Shown here: one piece after another, positions 23,058 to 35,129 of the stretch
Numbering within the stretch: the stretch's first letter is position 1
Layout of the letters: each line of letters begins with the position of its first letter
Assembly (NCBI GenBank): GCA_050015495.1
Contig: JBEKBH010000009.1
Location: 62,001-126,000, forward strand
Reading direction: 5' to 3'
Length of the DNA stretch: 64,000 bases
Origin: Palsa-1439 sp050015495
Lineage (GTDB): Bacteria; Verrucomicrobiota; Verrucomicrobiia; Palsa-1439
Notes under the pieces: model-generated
The model's database searches: none
Seen by the model: only the letters and a program-made list of their open reading frames with translations
Told to the model about the DNA's origin: nothing
Position numbers and translations under genes: made by a program

Positions 23058-24608
23058 TCACTGGGGATTGGACGTCTTCGACTCCGCGGCATGATAGCCG
23101 GTGCAAATCACCAGATAAACCTGACGTGTCAACCCGTGATATCGCGGAACCTCAAGCCGTTGGGGTTCTCCAACGTTCTCGAAATGCTGGCGAAGCTCCG
23201 ACATCAAGTCCACGCTCGGTTTGGGGACGACAGCAATCGCTGGCCGACCCGCGAATTTCGCCAGGTCCGTCCAGTACCGGTAGCCCAGTCCCTGTCCGCC
23301 CGTGGCGAACATGTTGACGCACTCGTTCGGCGCGCGCAAATAAAACCCAAGTTCGGCGGCGATGTTGTACTTGTCCATCCCCAGCAGGAACGGCTCCTGT
23401 TTGGTTTCGCTCCGCACCTGGCCGCGCGCCGCGTCCACTTTTTCCGCGACCGCCTGCCAACCACCCGCATGAGCGTACGCGAAAACCTTCGGAACCCCCC
23501 ACGCGAAGCTCATATGCCCAAACACAATGGCCAGACCGCACAGCGCGACCGTCGCCCATGCGCCCCATCGCCACCGTTTCACCCGCGCCGGCTCGCCGCT
23601 TTCGAGCCCATCGAGCGCCATCGCCGACGCGCCCAGTGACAACGACAGGAACGCGGGCGCCGTCCAATTCACATGGATCTGCGTCTTGAAACTGGCGGCG
23701 GCAAAGAGAAAGAACAGCGGCAGCGAGAACGACGCGACGAAGTTCCATCCGTCGTCCCGCTCCAACCACCCGCGCCGGACCCCGCGCGCGGCGGCACAGG
23801 CAAACAACGCGAACAGCGGCGGCGTGAGCACGCCGAGTTGGACAAGCCAGAAGAGCAGGACGTCGCGCATCGTGCTCTTTGCCGCTCCCGCCGTCCGCGA
23901 GGATTGAAACAGGAACGACGCCCATTCATGGTGCGAATTCCAGATGATCACCGGGCTGAACACCGCCAGCGCGATGGGCAGCGCCAGCCACGGTTCGGCG
24001 CGGCGGAACCAGTGACGGTGGTTCGGCGAAAGCATCAGGAACCACAACAGCGACGGCGCCAGCAGCAGCGCGTAATACTTCGAGAGCAGCGCGCCGCCGA
24101 ACGCGACCCCCGCCACCAGCCAATACTCGCCGCGACCCGTATGCAGCGCCTTGGAAATCACGTACAGCGTCGCCAGCCAGAAGAACAGCAACGGCGCATC
24201 CGGCGTCACGATCAACCCCGTGCCGATATACACCGGCAGCAGCGTGAACATCAATGTCGCCATCAGCGCCACCCGTTTCCCAAACCACATCCGCCCCGTC
24301 AGGAACAGCAGCCCGGCCGTTGCCGCCCACAGCACAAACGTCATGAGGCGGACGCCCATGGCCGTGTCGCCCAGTAGCGCCGTCCCTAGGGTCACGCACC
24401 ACGCCACCATCGGCGGATGATCGAAGTAGCCGAGCGCGGGATGTTTCGCGTACGTCCAGTAGTACGCCTCCTCGGGAATGAGTTCGATGACGCCGCACAG
24501 CAGCAATCGCAGCAGGGTCAGCCCCGCCACCATCGCCACGACCGCAACGCACAATCCGTTGCCCGTCTTTCGCGACGCCGCAGCATTGGTTTCAAGTTCT
24601 TCGGGCAT
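23058..24608 (-). CDS. ArnT/PMT-type membrane glycosyltransferase (GT39/83-like)
   Basis: This 516-residue polytopic protein has about 10-12 hydrophobic helices. The first periplasmic loop has the GT-C signature (IPEEAYYWTYAKHPALGYFDHPPM) with acidic catalytic-type residues, then TPDAPLLFFWLATLY. The C-terminal soluble part has GMDKYNIAAELGFYL. Members transfer sugars from polyprenyl-phosphate carriers to lipids or proteins in the periplasm. ATGs at 24635 and 24608 and a TTG at 24692 are possible; 24608 leaves a short N-terminus before the first helix. It lies upstream of grpE, which has its own promoter. Confidence 0.82.
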   Translation of the reverse strand: MPEELETNAAASRKTGNGLCVAVVAMVAGLTLLRLLLCGVIELIPEEAYYWTYAKHPALGYFDHPPMVAWCVTLGTALLGDTAMGVRLMTFVLWAATAGLLFLTGRMWFGKRVALMATLMFTLLPVYIGTGLIVTPDAPLLFFWLATLYVISKALHTGRGEYWLVAGVAFGGALLSKYYALLLAPSLLWFLMLSPNHRHWFRRAEPWLALPIALAVFSPVIIWNSHHEWASFLFQSSRTAGAAKSTMRDVLLFWLVQLGVLTPPLFALFACAAARGVRRGWLERDDGWNFVASFSLPLFFLFAAASFKTQIHVNWTAPAFLSLSLGASAMALDGLESGEPARVKRWRWGAWATVALCGLAIVFGHMSFAWGVPKVFAYAHAGGWQAVAEKVDAARGQVRSETKQEPFLLGMDKYNIAAELGFYLRAPNECVNMFATGGQGLGYRYWTDLAKFAGRPAIAVVPKPSVDLMSELRQHFENVGEPQRLEVPRYHGLTRQVYLVICTGYHAAESKTSNPQ

Positions 24609-24731
24609 GATCACGCGAACGTCAGCACGCCGCATACTGTCACGGTCGGTTTGACCGCGTCGAGTCGGAATCTCACTCGAATCACCCCCCAAAAACCATC
24701 GAATTTCGCCCCGACTTATGGGTCCGGACCC

Positions 24732-24815
24732 CCAGAATTTGGGTTTGTTTTTGGCTTTGTTTTGGTAATTTTTCCACGCCGGCTTGATCAGAAATGGGTT
24801 CGTTTTACGAAAAAG
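24732..24815 (-). repeat. Dispersed 80-bp repeat, copy 2 (inverted)
   Basis: On the minus strand it matches copy 1 (18195-18276) over the first 43 or so bases without a change, including GAACCCATTTCTGATCAAGC, and diverges slightly after GTGGAAAA. Confidence 0.8.
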
Positions 24816-25372
24816 GCTTTTTCGGCCGGGCCCCTGTCCGCCATAACCTTGGCGGAGGCGGATACCCCGCCTGGCCTGAGCTTTACCCGCCGCAGGCGTG
24901 GTTTACCCGCCTCTGGCGGGGCGTCAAAGGGCGATGGCCCAGCCCCAAGGCGGACCCGATTTCTCCCAAAACGAACCCAACCATAAAACCGAATTTCCAT
25001 TTCTATAACTCTCTATCGTCCAATCACATCTACATGTAATTTCGAGCTTATTTCGGTGGGTTCGTTTCGCAAAAACACCCTTTTTCACGAAGCCATCTTC
25101 CCAAGCGACGGTCTACGACCGCCGCAGTCTCCTCGCCCCGTGGGGGGAATCGAGTCGGACGAGAAGCCGCCGGTCGTGCCGAGGCGGCAAAGGATCAAGG
25201 TGAGGGGCTCCCCTGCCGCCACCCGACCTCCGAGACCTCTGTGTCTCTGTGGTTCAACCCCCGTCGCCCCTATTTCAAAGAGCATCTTTCCCAACGCCAT
25301 CAACCATATCGAAATACCGATACACAAGTCAAACCGAAAATTCGATAAAATAGCCGCGCCTCCTTAAGCGAT

Positions 25373-25396
25373 GGAGGGCCACGCTCCGTCGTGGCC
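25373..25396. repeat. REP-like hairpin with GGAG foot
   Basis: GGAG foot, GGCCACG (25377-25383), CTCCGT loop and CGTGGCC (25390-25396). It lies 12 bp beyond the stop of the large secreted hydrolase. Confidence 0.8.
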
Positions 25397-25407
25397 GCCA
25401 CCCCCAT

Positions 25408-28400
25408 CTACGGCAGCGAAATGTTGATGCGGTAGAACTCCTGCGGCGGAATCGGATTCGTATCGGTGATCGTGACCTGATTGCCATTCGTCAACGGGCC
25501 CGTATACGCCGTGAGCGGCAGCCAGACACCGCTCACCAAATCCGTGCTGAATTGCGGCGCGTAGGTGCGGCCCAAGGCAAGCGGGGTGAAGAATAGGTTA
25601 TTCAGTAAGGGCTGGTTCGTGGCGGCGATGCCAAGCACAAAGACCGAAGCCGGGTTGGTCGGGTCGAGACCGGCGATGTACTTGAAGAAGTTGTTCTGCC
25701 CGGTACCGTCAGCGTCGCAGGTGGCGCAGGACTGACTGTTGGTCGTGTTGCTGGGGACGCTCGGGAAGTACTGCGCTCGCCAGGAATCGGCAATGCCGTC
25801 GCCAACGCTGTCTTGAATCACGATGTTGGTGATGACGTTATAGATGTCAACCCTGTAGAACTTCTGCCGGCCAGTCGCGTTCATATCCGTCACCGTCACT
25901 TGGGTACCGTCTATTAAGGGTGCCGAAACAGCTTGCGGACTCCACACGCCGCCTACGAGATTGGTGGTCGATTCCACTACGTAGGTGCGTCCGTCGGCGG
26001 CCGGTCCATAGATCAAATTCTTCTGCGTCGGCTGATTGGGCACGTTCTGGATTTGCAGCACGAACACTGAGGCCGGATTGGTCGGGTCAAGCCCCGCAAT
26101 GTATTTGAACATATTGTTCTGTCCAGTGCCATCGGCATCACAGGTGGCGCAAGAGACGCTGTTGGTGTTGGTGCCGCCCCCGCCGAAATACTGCGCCCGC
26201 CATGCATCAGGAATCCCGTCACCAACGGTGTCCGGAGGCGGAACCACAAAAAACGATTGGCTGACGGAAAGCGCTGCCGCGTACACGCCGTTTCCCGGCT
26301 GTGACGCAGTCACCGTGACCGTCCCCCCGCCAGTCAGGATCACAATGTTCCCGCTCAAGCTTGCCGGGCCTGAGACAAGGGTGAAAGTAACCGGCAAACC
26401 CGAACTCGCGGTGGCCGCCAGCGGGAATGGCGCATCACCGGCAGTCTGCTGGCTCAACGGGCCGAAGGTAATGAACTGCGGAATCGTTGCCACGTCGAAA
26501 CTTTGCTGAACCGTCGGTGCTGGGTTGTAGTTCGAGTCGCCCGGTTGCCACGCCACCACCGTTACTGTGCCGCCCCCAAGCAGAGTGACCACGTTGTTGC
26601 TGCTGACCGCAGGGCCAGAAATGACATTAAAATACACTGGCAAACCGGAACTCGCAGTGGCCGTAATAGCAAAAGGGGCGTCGCCCGCCGAATGTTCGGG
26701 TATGGAGGGAAAGACGATTGATTGATTGATTTTGTTTGTCAAAGACAGGGTTGCGCGAATTGTGTTATTCAGGCTGTCCGCCACAAACAAGTCGCCAGAA
26801 GAATCAACCGCGACGCCGCCAGGATTATCAAAGCGGACCACCATACCCACGCCGTCTACGCTGCCCGTACTTCCCGATTGCCCCGCCAAAGTTGTCACAA
26901 CACCCCCTTGAGTCACTTTTCGAATAGCATTATTCCCTGTGTCCGCGACGTAGATGTTGCCGTTCGCGTCCACAGCCACCCCACTGAGGTTTTGAAAACG
27001 AGCGGCGTTTCCCGTCCCATCCGCAGCGCCTGCGCTCTCTGGGAAACCCGCCAAGGTAGTTACCACACCGGCCGGAGTGACCTTACGCACAGTTTGATTC
27101 ACTTGATCTGCAACGTACACATTCCCCGAGGCGTCGACTGCAACGGCTGTAGGATCATGAAAGCGTGCCGCGCTGCCGGTTCCGTCCGTACTGCCATAGC
27201 TCCGGGCAAGCCCCGCCAGCGTGCTGACCACACCTGACGGAGTGATCTTGCGGATGGTTTCATTTACTGAGTCAGCCACATAAACATTCCCATTCGTGTC
27301 CACGGCAACGTCAGACGGAAAGTAGAATCTCGCTGCACTACCAGCACCATCGGCGCTACCGTTGTTCCCAGCCAGTCCTGCCAACGTGCTTACCACTCCG
27401 TCAGGTGTGATTTTGCGAACTGTCGAATTGTTCCAGTCCGCCACGTACAGGTAGCCTGCGCTATCCACTGCAATTCCGTTAGGATAGTTGAATGTTGCGG
27501 AGCTGCCCGGGCCGTCGGCGGAACCGGCGACTCCTGCCACACCAGCCACTGTGCTTACCACACCAGCCGCGCTGACTTTTCTGATCAGGTTGTTATTTTC
27601 ATCGGCGACAAAAATATTTCCGTTGGTATCGACAGCGACGCTCCACGGGCGGTTGAAGCTGGCCGAGGTATTTGTGCCATCCGCGCTTCCTGAATTCCCT
27701 GCAGAACCCGCCAGAGTATAATACGTCCTTGGGTCAGTTCCGACGATGCTGCCATTCGTGTACGAAGCGGCAAAGGTGTAATTCGTAATCTGTCCAGCTG
27801 TTAGCGTCACCCAACCGCCGTACCCGATCCAATCGTTGGTGGCGTGAAGGAAAACCCAAACGGTCTCCGGATAATAGGTGTAGCTTGTCCCGCTGGCGCG
27901 GAAATCACTGTCGTTGAGTCCCCAAGTTACACCTGCGGTCGCAGCTTCGGGCGGCAGAATAGTGACTACGACGGTCCCCATATTTGTGTCACCGGAAGCG
28001 AAGCTGGCCCCCACGGTCTTGTTCCCGTTCATCGTAATCGTCGTTGGATTGGCCGTGCCGCTGACATCTCCGTTCCAGCTGACGAAGTGATAACCGCCAT
28101 TCGCATATGCCGTCAATTGCACAGCCGCTCCTGCGCTGTAAATGCTCCCATTGCCGGTGCCGAACGGCTGGTTAACGATGTAGCCCATGTTGCCGCCCTG
28201 ATTGAGCGTGAGCGTGTATGTACTGGGTGCAACGGCAGTGTATGTGTCTGCTTCTGTGGTCAGGTTGCCGCCAGAGATGGAAACGGAATGGGACGCAGGC
28301 GCGGTATAGCCCGCGACAGGTTTGAAGGAAACTGTGTGCAAGCCGGGTGTCAGGTAGCCGACCACCTGCCCGCTATTATTGTAGCCCGTGTTGTCCACTT

Positions 28401-29739
28401 CCCACTGCGCCCCAGCCGACACCGCCCCCGCAGGTTGCAACGTCACGCACAATGACCCGACCGAAGGCGGCGGTTGTGCGGTTACACTAAATGTGCCCAA
28501 ATTGGACTGCTGGCTGCCATTGACGACCTGCACCGTCCAGTTCGCTGCGTTTGGGCCAACCGTAATGTTGTAGTCAAGCTCGTTGGCACTGATAAAGATC
28601 GGCACCCTTCCCGTAAATGGCGAGTCTACCCCGTCATTGAACGTCAACGTTGAAATGCTCGTGAACCCGGAGCCGATGATCCGAATGAGTTGTGTCTGCG
28701 GCAGCGGCAGACCGGGCAGAGCGGATGGAGAGACCACAGAGATGACAGGTGGTGGTGGGCCATACGGAACTGCTGTTTCCAAGTCCTCTGCGATCGAACC
28801 AAAAATAGGGAAGCCGTTGTCCACCGTGTTGTTGCCCAAAAGGATTTGGAGGTGGTCGCATGAACCATCAACCTGGCGCGTTACGACCGGCGCTCCGTAA
28901 AAGAGTGCGCTTTCAATCGGAACGACGCCATCACTATTACAGTAATGGTCTTGGCAGAGTACCCAATGTGCGTCGTTTAATTCCGAGTTTTGGCCCAGCG
29001 AGGTATCCAATACGGCTCCATACGCGACAATCTTGGAATAGAATAAACCTGGGGCGATGCCGGGAGCACAATAGTTGTCGATGCTCACACGGTCGTAGCA
29101 ATCCCACTCCATGTTGAAGGCGAACCCAAGGTATAGGTGGTAGACAAACTCATTGAAGGATTCAGTAAGCAAATTCGGTGTGACCAGTTCATTAGCCAAA
29201 GCAGTCCCATGATGGGGGGTGGCCAAAGTGAGCAACATTGAAACTTTGTTTCCACCTTGCTGATGATCCGAGAAGTAATAGTATCCCATCATGGCGCGTG
29301 CTACCAGGCCTCCCATTGAATGCGCAAGAATGACGACGTTGTTTCCGTTGAATCCAGCTTTAGGATCGGAGGTGGGGGTGTTGTACCACTGCTGCAAGAA
29401 GTTGCCCAACGCATAACCAAGACCGGGGACATCTCCCGGATCCTCCGGTAGTTGCACGTCTGAATCGTGCGTGTGGTACTCGAAAACATACGGCTTGAAA
29501 TTATTCCGCAGCTCGTATGAATTTTCGTAGTAAGTAAAAACGTTAGTCCAAATGCTGCTGTCCTCCAAGATACCGTGAATGAGGATTAGCGGCGTACGAT
29601 TCCCAATCTCAGCGCTGTCCACTTGCGTTCCGTTGGGCCACTGCGCGGAATGAAAGGAAGGCGAGGCGCTGGCTTGCTGAGAAAGAAGGAATGCGAAGCA
29701 ACTAAAGTAGAAACAAATCGCTGTCATAGTCGTTTTCAT
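25408..29739 (-). CDS. Large secreted alpha/beta-hydrolase with PEGA, InlB-type and NHL repeats
   Basis: This 1443-residue protein starts with a signal peptide (MKTTMTAICFYFSCFAFLLS, cut near ASA). Residues about 45-340 are a PGAP1/lipase-like hydrolase: LILIHGILEDSSIW and VVILAHSMGGLVARAM with Ser141 as nucleophile. Then come an IPT/TIG-like domain, PEGA-like segments, a Listeria-type repeat (AYANGGYHFVSWNGDVSG) and about six NHL repeats of the form GVAVDxxGNIYVADxxNNxIRKV. Two Ig-like repeats (QTAGDAPFPLAATASSGLPV) follow, then two copies of a module with VGDGIPDAWRAQYFG, CATCDADGTGQNN, FKYIAGLDPTNPASVF and a terminal FYRV. It is a cell-surface or secreted protein; the substrate is unknown. 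Confidence 0.85.
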   Translation of the reverse strand: MKTTMTAICFYFSCFAFLLSQQASASPSFHSAQWPNGTQVDSAEIGNRTPLILIHGILEDSSIWTNVFTYYENSYELRNNFKPYVFEYHTHDSDVQLPEDPGDVPGLGYALGNFLQQWYNTPTSDPKAGFNGNNVVILAHSMGGLVARAMMGYYYFSDHQQGGNKVSMLLTLATPHHGTALANELVTPNLLTESFNEFVYHLYLGFAFNMEWDCYDRVSIDNYCAPGIAPGLFYSKIVAYGAVLDTSLGQNSELNDAHWVLCQDHYCNSDGVVPIESALFYGAPVVTRQVDGSCDHLQILLGNNTVDNGFPIFGSIAEDLETAVPYGPPPPVISVVSPSALPGLPLPQTQLIRIIGSGFTSISTLTFNDGVDSPFTGRVPIFISANELDYNITVGPNAANWTVQVVNGSQQSNLGTFSVTAQPPPSVGSLCVTLQPAGAVSAGAQWEVDNTGYNNSGQVVGYLTPGLHTVSFKPVAGYTAPASHSVSISGGNLTTEADTYTAVAPSTYTLTLNQGGNMGYIVNQPFGTGNGSIYSAGAAVQLTAYANGGYHFVSWNGDVSGTANPTTITMNGNKTVGASFASGDTNMGTVVVTILPPEAATAGVTWGLNDSDFRASGTSYTYYPETVWVFLHATNDWIGYGGWVTLTAGQITNYTFAASYTNGSIVGTDPRTYYTLAGSAGNSGSADGTNTSASFNRPWSVAVDTNGNIFVADENNNLIRKVSAAGVVSTVAGVAGVAGSADGPGSSATFNYPNGIAVDSAGYLYVADWNNSTVRKITPDGVVSTLAGLAGNNGSADGAGSAARFYFPSDVAVDTNGNVYVADSVNETIRKITPSGVVSTLAGLARSYGSTDGTGSAARFHDPTAVAVDASGNVYVADQVNQTVRKVTPAGVVTTLAGFPESAGAADGTGNAARFQNLSGVAVDANGNIYVADTGNNAIRKVTQGGVVTTLAGQSGSTGSVDGVGMVVRFDNPGGVAVDSSGDLFVADSLNNTIRATLSLTNKINQSIVFPSIPEHSAGDAPFAITATASSGLPVYFNVISGPAVSSNNVVTLLGGGTVTVVAWQPGDSNYNPAPTVQQSFDVATIPQFITFGPLSQQTAGDAPFPLAATASSGLPVTFTLVSGPASLSGNIVILTGGGTVTVTASQPGNGVYAAALSVSQSFFVVPPPDTVGDGIPDAWRAQYFGGGGTNTNSVSCATCDADGTGQNNMFKYIAGLDPTNPASVFVLQIQNVPNQPTQKNLIYGPAADGRTYVVESTTNLVGGVWSPQAVSAPLIDGTQVTVTDMNATGRQKFYRVDIYNVITNIVIQDSVGDGIADSWRAQYFPSVPSNTTNSQSCATCDADGTGQNNFFKYIAGLDPTNPASVFVLGIAATNQPLLNNLFFTPLALGRTYAPQFSTDLVSGVWLPLTAYTGPLTNGNQVTITDTNPIPPQEFYRINISLP

Positions 29740-30046
29740 GCGCTTGTTTCCAGAATGTTTTCTTCCGTGTCCTTGGCCCGCGACAATTGTGAAAGGGGTG
29801 TGACTACACACGCTCCCTCACGGGCGCTGGCGTGCCCTCAAAAGAACGCTGTCGGCGGTCCTTAGTCTCGTCCTGCTGTGGGATGCTCTCCAATCTCGCC
29901 ATTTCCTAGCCTAAGCGCAGACGTGGCGCTTGTGTGGGCCGTAGATAACAGGCCCGCAAACGGGGTGACGGGCGGATTCATAGGGTATCGGAATGCCGAT
30001 TGCAAGGGAATTCCGGGCGACACGTTTAACGGCGTGTTGAAAAAGC

Positions 30047-30070
30047 GCCCGTTGGGGGCAGCGGGCCTAC
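30047..30070. repeat. REP-like hairpin with GTAG foot
   Basis: GCCCG (30047-30051), a 10-nt loop and CGGGC (30062-30066) are followed by CTACAA. Confidence 0.65.
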
Positions 30071-30097
30071 AATAGGCCGCATGAATCGAAGCGCCAG

Positions 30098-30170
30098 TGT
30101 AGCGTGCGCTGTCCTCAGCGCATCCGGGCGGGTACCTGCAAGGTTTCGGCTGGGGACAGCCGACGCTACA
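30098..30170. repeat. Head-to-head REP-like pair
   Basis: TGTAGCGT (30098-30105) and ACGCTACA (30163-30170) are the outer feet. Inside are two hairpins: GCGCT/AGCGC (30106-30121) and CGGCT/AGCCG (about 30147-30162). The layout is like a BIME. Confidence 0.8.
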
Positions 30171-30191
30171 CCAATGGCAACGCCTTCGACC

Positions 30192-31088
30192 TCACCGTCG
30201 TTCCCAGCCGGCGAGGAAGGCATCGACGCACTGGGGGAATTCGCGGGAGTAGCCGCCCTCGAGGACGGCGAAGCAGGGGAGCGCGGGAGCGGTTGGCGCG
30301 GGCTGAGTCAGGTCGGCGACGCGCTGGCCGATCTCGTAGAACGTCTCGACCTCCAGATCCATGTGCGTGATCGGGTCGCCCTTGTAGGCGTCGAACCCGG
30401 CGGAGATGGCGAGCAGTTGCGGATTGAACCCGCGAATGCGGTCGATTGCGTCGTCCACTGTCTCGACGAACTTTTCGCCGCCGGTGCCGGGCGGGAGCGG
30501 GTAATTGACGATGTTTTCCGCGGACACGAGGCCCGTGTAGGGGTAACACGGCGATTGGTGCATCGAGACGAACAGGACGCGGTCGTTCCCGCGAAAGATG
30601 TCCTCGGTGCCGTTGCCGTGATGGCAATCGAAATCGAGAATGGCGACCTTTCGGCTTCCGTTCTCGGTTCTCGGTCTTCCGACTTCCAGAACTTTGGCGA
30701 CCGCGATGGCGATGTTGTTGAAATAGCAGAACCCCATCACACGATTGCGTTCGGCGTGGTGGCCGGGCGGGCGCATCAGGGAAAAGGCGGGTCGGCCGTC
30801 GAGGGCGTGTTGGGCGGCGAGGACGGCGGCGCCCGCGGAGAGTTTCGCGAGGTCGAAGATGTTCGGGTAAAACGGCGTTTCGATGTCGTCCAGCGCGCCG
30901 GAGCGGACGGCGTCGAGGAGTGCGGGGGTGTGGACGCGCAGGATGTCGTCGTCAGTGCACGGTTCGGGGACGACCCAGGTGTGGAATTCCTTGTGGAGTT
31001 GGGCGACGGCGGCGCGGACGCGGTCGGGGTTCTCGGGATGGCCGGGGGCGGAATAATCCAGGCAGCGCGGAGAATAGAGAATCACCAT
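30192..31088 (-). CDS. Histone-deacetylase-superfamily amidohydrolase
   Basis: This 298-residue arginase-deacetylase-fold enzyme has MRPPGHHAERNRVMGFCYFN (active-site His pair), AILDFDCHHGNGTEDIF and SAGFDAYKGDP (zinc Asp and His ligands) and a final LEGGYS. Bacterial homologues include AcuC and acetylpolyamine amidohydrolases. Substrates may be acetyl-lysine or acetylpolyamines. The ATG at 31088 gives MVILYSPRCLDYSAPGHPE. It diverges from ftsH. Confidence 0.9.
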   Translation of the reverse strand: MVILYSPRCLDYSAPGHPENPDRVRAAVAQLHKEFHTWVVPEPCTDDDILRVHTPALLDAVRSGALDDIETPFYPNIFDLAKLSAGAAVLAAQHALDGRPAFSLMRPPGHHAERNRVMGFCYFNNIAIAVAKVLEVGRPRTENGSRKVAILDFDCHHGNGTEDIFRGNDRVLFVSMHQSPCYPYTGLVSAENIVNYPLPPGTGGEKFVETVDDAIDRIRGFNPQLLAISAGFDAYKGDPITHMDLEVETFYEIGQRVADLTQPAPTAPALPCFAVLEGGYSREFPQCVDAFLAGWERR

Positions 31089-31251
31089 GGCCGATGGGCG
31101 CATCATAGCACCGGGACGGCAGATGCGCCAACCAATCGTGTTGCATTGGCCGGAAGCGTGTGGTAACTTGGCAAGAATTTTTCACCGTGGCGCGAAGGCC
31201 GCGGATGAGGTATCTTGTCTCGGTTGGCCTCGCGGAAGTGTGGTGTATTTT

Positions 31252-33276
<2,025 letters not shown>

Positions 33277-33294
33277 CCCTTGGCGGGGCGGGCA

Positions 33295-34296
33295 TCAGGC
33301 GTTCACGTCGACAACGACGCGACCGCGGATTTTTCCGGAGATCATCTGCTCGCTCAACGCGGGCACATCATCCAACCGCGCCGTTTGCGTGATCGAGTCG
33401 AGTATTTCCATCGGCAACTGGACGGCCAGCCGCGTCCAAGCCGCGAGACGCCGTTCCACCGGCATGTGGCCCGACGACACGCCGACCAGGCTCACTCCCC
33501 GCAGGATGAACGGGTAGACCGTGGTGTGGAGTTCCGCGCCGCCGGCCAACCCGACCGCCGCCACGCAACCATCGCGATTTATCTGTCGCAGCACGGCTGA
33601 CAACGTTTCTCCGCCGACGGTATCGATAGCGCCCGCCCATCGTCCCGATTCCAGCGGCTTGTCACCACGCCTCGCGAATATATGGCGACCGACCATCTCT
33701 CGTGCGCCGAGAGATTTGAGGAATCCGTGCGCATCCTCTTTGCCCGTCGACGCCACAACGCGATAACCGAGCCCGGCCAGCAACATCACGGCCAGGCAGC
33801 CCACGCCGCCCGTCGCGCCGGTGACGAGCACGTCGCCCCTGTCGGGTCGCAAGCCATGTTCTTCCAGCGCCATGACGCAGAACATCGCCGTCAGCCCCGC
33901 CGTGCCGATGGACATGGCGCGTTTCAACGTCAATCCGTCGGGGAGAGGCAACAACCAGTCGGCCTTCACGCGGGCGAGTTGCGCGTATCCGCCCCAATGT
34001 TCTTCGCCCACGCCCCAACCCGTGAGCACGACTTTGTCCCCCGGCTGGAACCGCGACGATTCCGATTGCACGACGGCGCCGGAAAGGTCGATGCCCGGAA
34101 CCATCGGGAAACGCCGGACAATCTTCCCGCGGTTCGTCACCGCGAGCGCGTCCTTGTAATTCAGGCTCGAATAGGCGACAGAAACGGTAACGTCCCCTGC
34201 GGGCAGGGAGTTGACAGGAAGCTGTTTGACCGAGGCGCGGAAGGTCCCGCCCTCATTTTCCAGAACGAGCGCTCGAAACGGGTCGGGCTGCGGCAT
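33295..34296 (-). CDS. AcuI/YhdH-type zinc-free alcohol dehydrogenase (acrylyl-CoA reductase-like)
   Basis: This 333-residue medium-chain dehydrogenase shows VSVAYSSLNYKDALAVT, FPMVPGIDLSGAVV, GVGEEHWGGYAQLARVKADW and the Rossmann motif VTGATGGVGCLAVMLLAGLG. GWGVGEEHWGGY with no structural-zinc cysteines is typical of YhdH/AcuI, NADPH-dependent acryloyl-CoA reductases or quinone-type oxidoreductases. The ATG at 34296 gives MPQPDPFRALVLENE. It converges with ftsH. Confidence 0.88.
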   Translation of the reverse strand: MPQPDPFRALVLENEGGTFRASVKQLPVNSLPAGDVTVSVAYSSLNYKDALAVTNRGKIVRRFPMVPGIDLSGAVVQSESSRFQPGDKVVLTGWGVGEEHWGGYAQLARVKADWLLPLPDGLTLKRAMSIGTAGLTAMFCVMALEEHGLRPDRGDVLVTGATGGVGCLAVMLLAGLGYRVVASTGKEDAHGFLKSLGAREMVGRHIFARRGDKPLESGRWAGAIDTVGGETLSAVLRQINRDGCVAAVGLAGGAELHTTVYPFILRGVSLVGVSSGHMPVERRLAAWTRLAVQLPMEILDSITQTARLDDVPALSEQMISGKIRGRVVVDVNA

Positions 34297-34381
34297 ACGT
34301 GTGAAGGTAGCAGGCACGATCTTATCCGCAAAGTTTTTCTGGTTTCTGTAGATTTGAGATTGGCGTAGACTTGACCAGATC

Positions 34382-35128
34382 ATGCTCACAAAACAACAAG
34401 ATGCGTACGGCCGGATCGTGTGGGATCATCTCGACGGCAAGCCGACCCGGGAAATCGTGGAGCGCGATGACGGCTGGTTCGATACGTCGGGTGGCGCACC
34501 GAGCTATTTCGCGGAATTCAAACACTGGCCACGACATCAACAAGGGGCGATGAAGTATGTCCACGGACGAGTGCTGGATGTCGGTTGCGGCGCCGGTCGG
34601 TGCTGCCTGTATTTGCAGAAACGGGGGCAGACGGTCGTGGGAATTGATGCGTCACCGCTGGCGGTCAAGACCTGTCGCGAGCGCGGCGTCAAGGATGCGC
34701 GGGTGTTGTCATTCACGCAAATTCATCGGGGGCTCGGTCAATTCGACACGATTCTGATGATGGGGAACAATTTCGGGTTGTTCGGCAGCCGGCGACGGGC
34801 GCGATGGCTGTTGCGGCGGTTGCACAGTCTGACGTCGCCGGATGCGCGGATTGTGGCGGAGTCTAACGCCATATATCAGACCAGGAATCCCGATCACTTG
34901 CGGTATCACCAATTCAATCGCCGCCGTGGACGGATGAGCGGACAGCTGCGCATCCGGATCCGGTACCGACGGTACGCCACGCCGTGGTTCGATTATCTCA
35001 TGGTGTCGCCCGACGAGATGAAGGCGATTCTGGCAGGCACCGGTTGGCGCATCCGCCGGTTCCTCAGGTCTACCAGTCCCATGTACGTGGCCGTGATCGA
35101 GAAGGATGGACGGAAAGGCTGGGGCTGA
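34382..35128 (+). CDS. SAM-dependent class I methyltransferase
   Basis: This 248-residue methyltransferase has motif I VLDVGCGAGRCCLYLQKRG (residues about 62-80), motif II VVGIDASPLAVKTCRERG and post-motif FDTILMMGNNFGLFG. The N-terminal part (WDHLDGKPTREIVERDDGWF) and the C-terminal half (RIRYRRYATPWFDYLMVSPD) suggest a small-molecule or nucleotide substrate, which cannot be told. It is one base upstream of the HNH gene and shares its transcript. Confidence 0.8.
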   Translation: MLTKQQDAYGRIVWDHLDGKPTREIVERDDGWFDTSGGAPSYFAEFKHWPRHQQGAMKYVHGRVLDVGCGAGRCCLYLQKRGQTVVGIDASPLAVKTCRERGVKDARVLSFTQIHRGLGQFDTILMMGNNFGLFGSRRRARWLLRRLHSLTSPDARIVAESNAIYQTRNPDHLRYHQFNRRRGRMSGQLRIRIRYRRYATPWFDYLMVSPDEMKAILAGTGWRIRRFLRSTSPMYVAVIEKDGRKGWG

Positions 35129-35129
35129 C

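Larger units (their letters stand above)
24609..25407. other. 800-bp repeat-filled intergenic region
   Basis: It contains an inverted copy of the 80-bp repeat (24732-24815), GC-rich hairpins of the 'CCCGCC...GGCGGG' type (about 24840-24960), fragments of the 80-bp repeat (CAAAACGAACCCAA near 24972 and its inverted form near 25056-25072), a CTCACC-type repeat (about 25126-25212) and a REP-like hairpin at 25373. No gene is seen; open frames here have repeat composition. Confidence 0.65.
29740..30191. other. Intergenic region with three REP-like elements
   Basis: The left half (29740-30040), upstream of the large secreted gene on its promoter side, holds no feature I can name. The right half holds REP-like hairpins at 30047-30070 and a head-to-head pair at 30098-30170. 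No gene is seen. Confidence 0.6.

Noticed and set aside
24700..25370. Several frames of 60-190 codons in the gap
   Set aside because: They run through the 80-bp repeat and GC-rich hairpins; no start signal or conserved motif.
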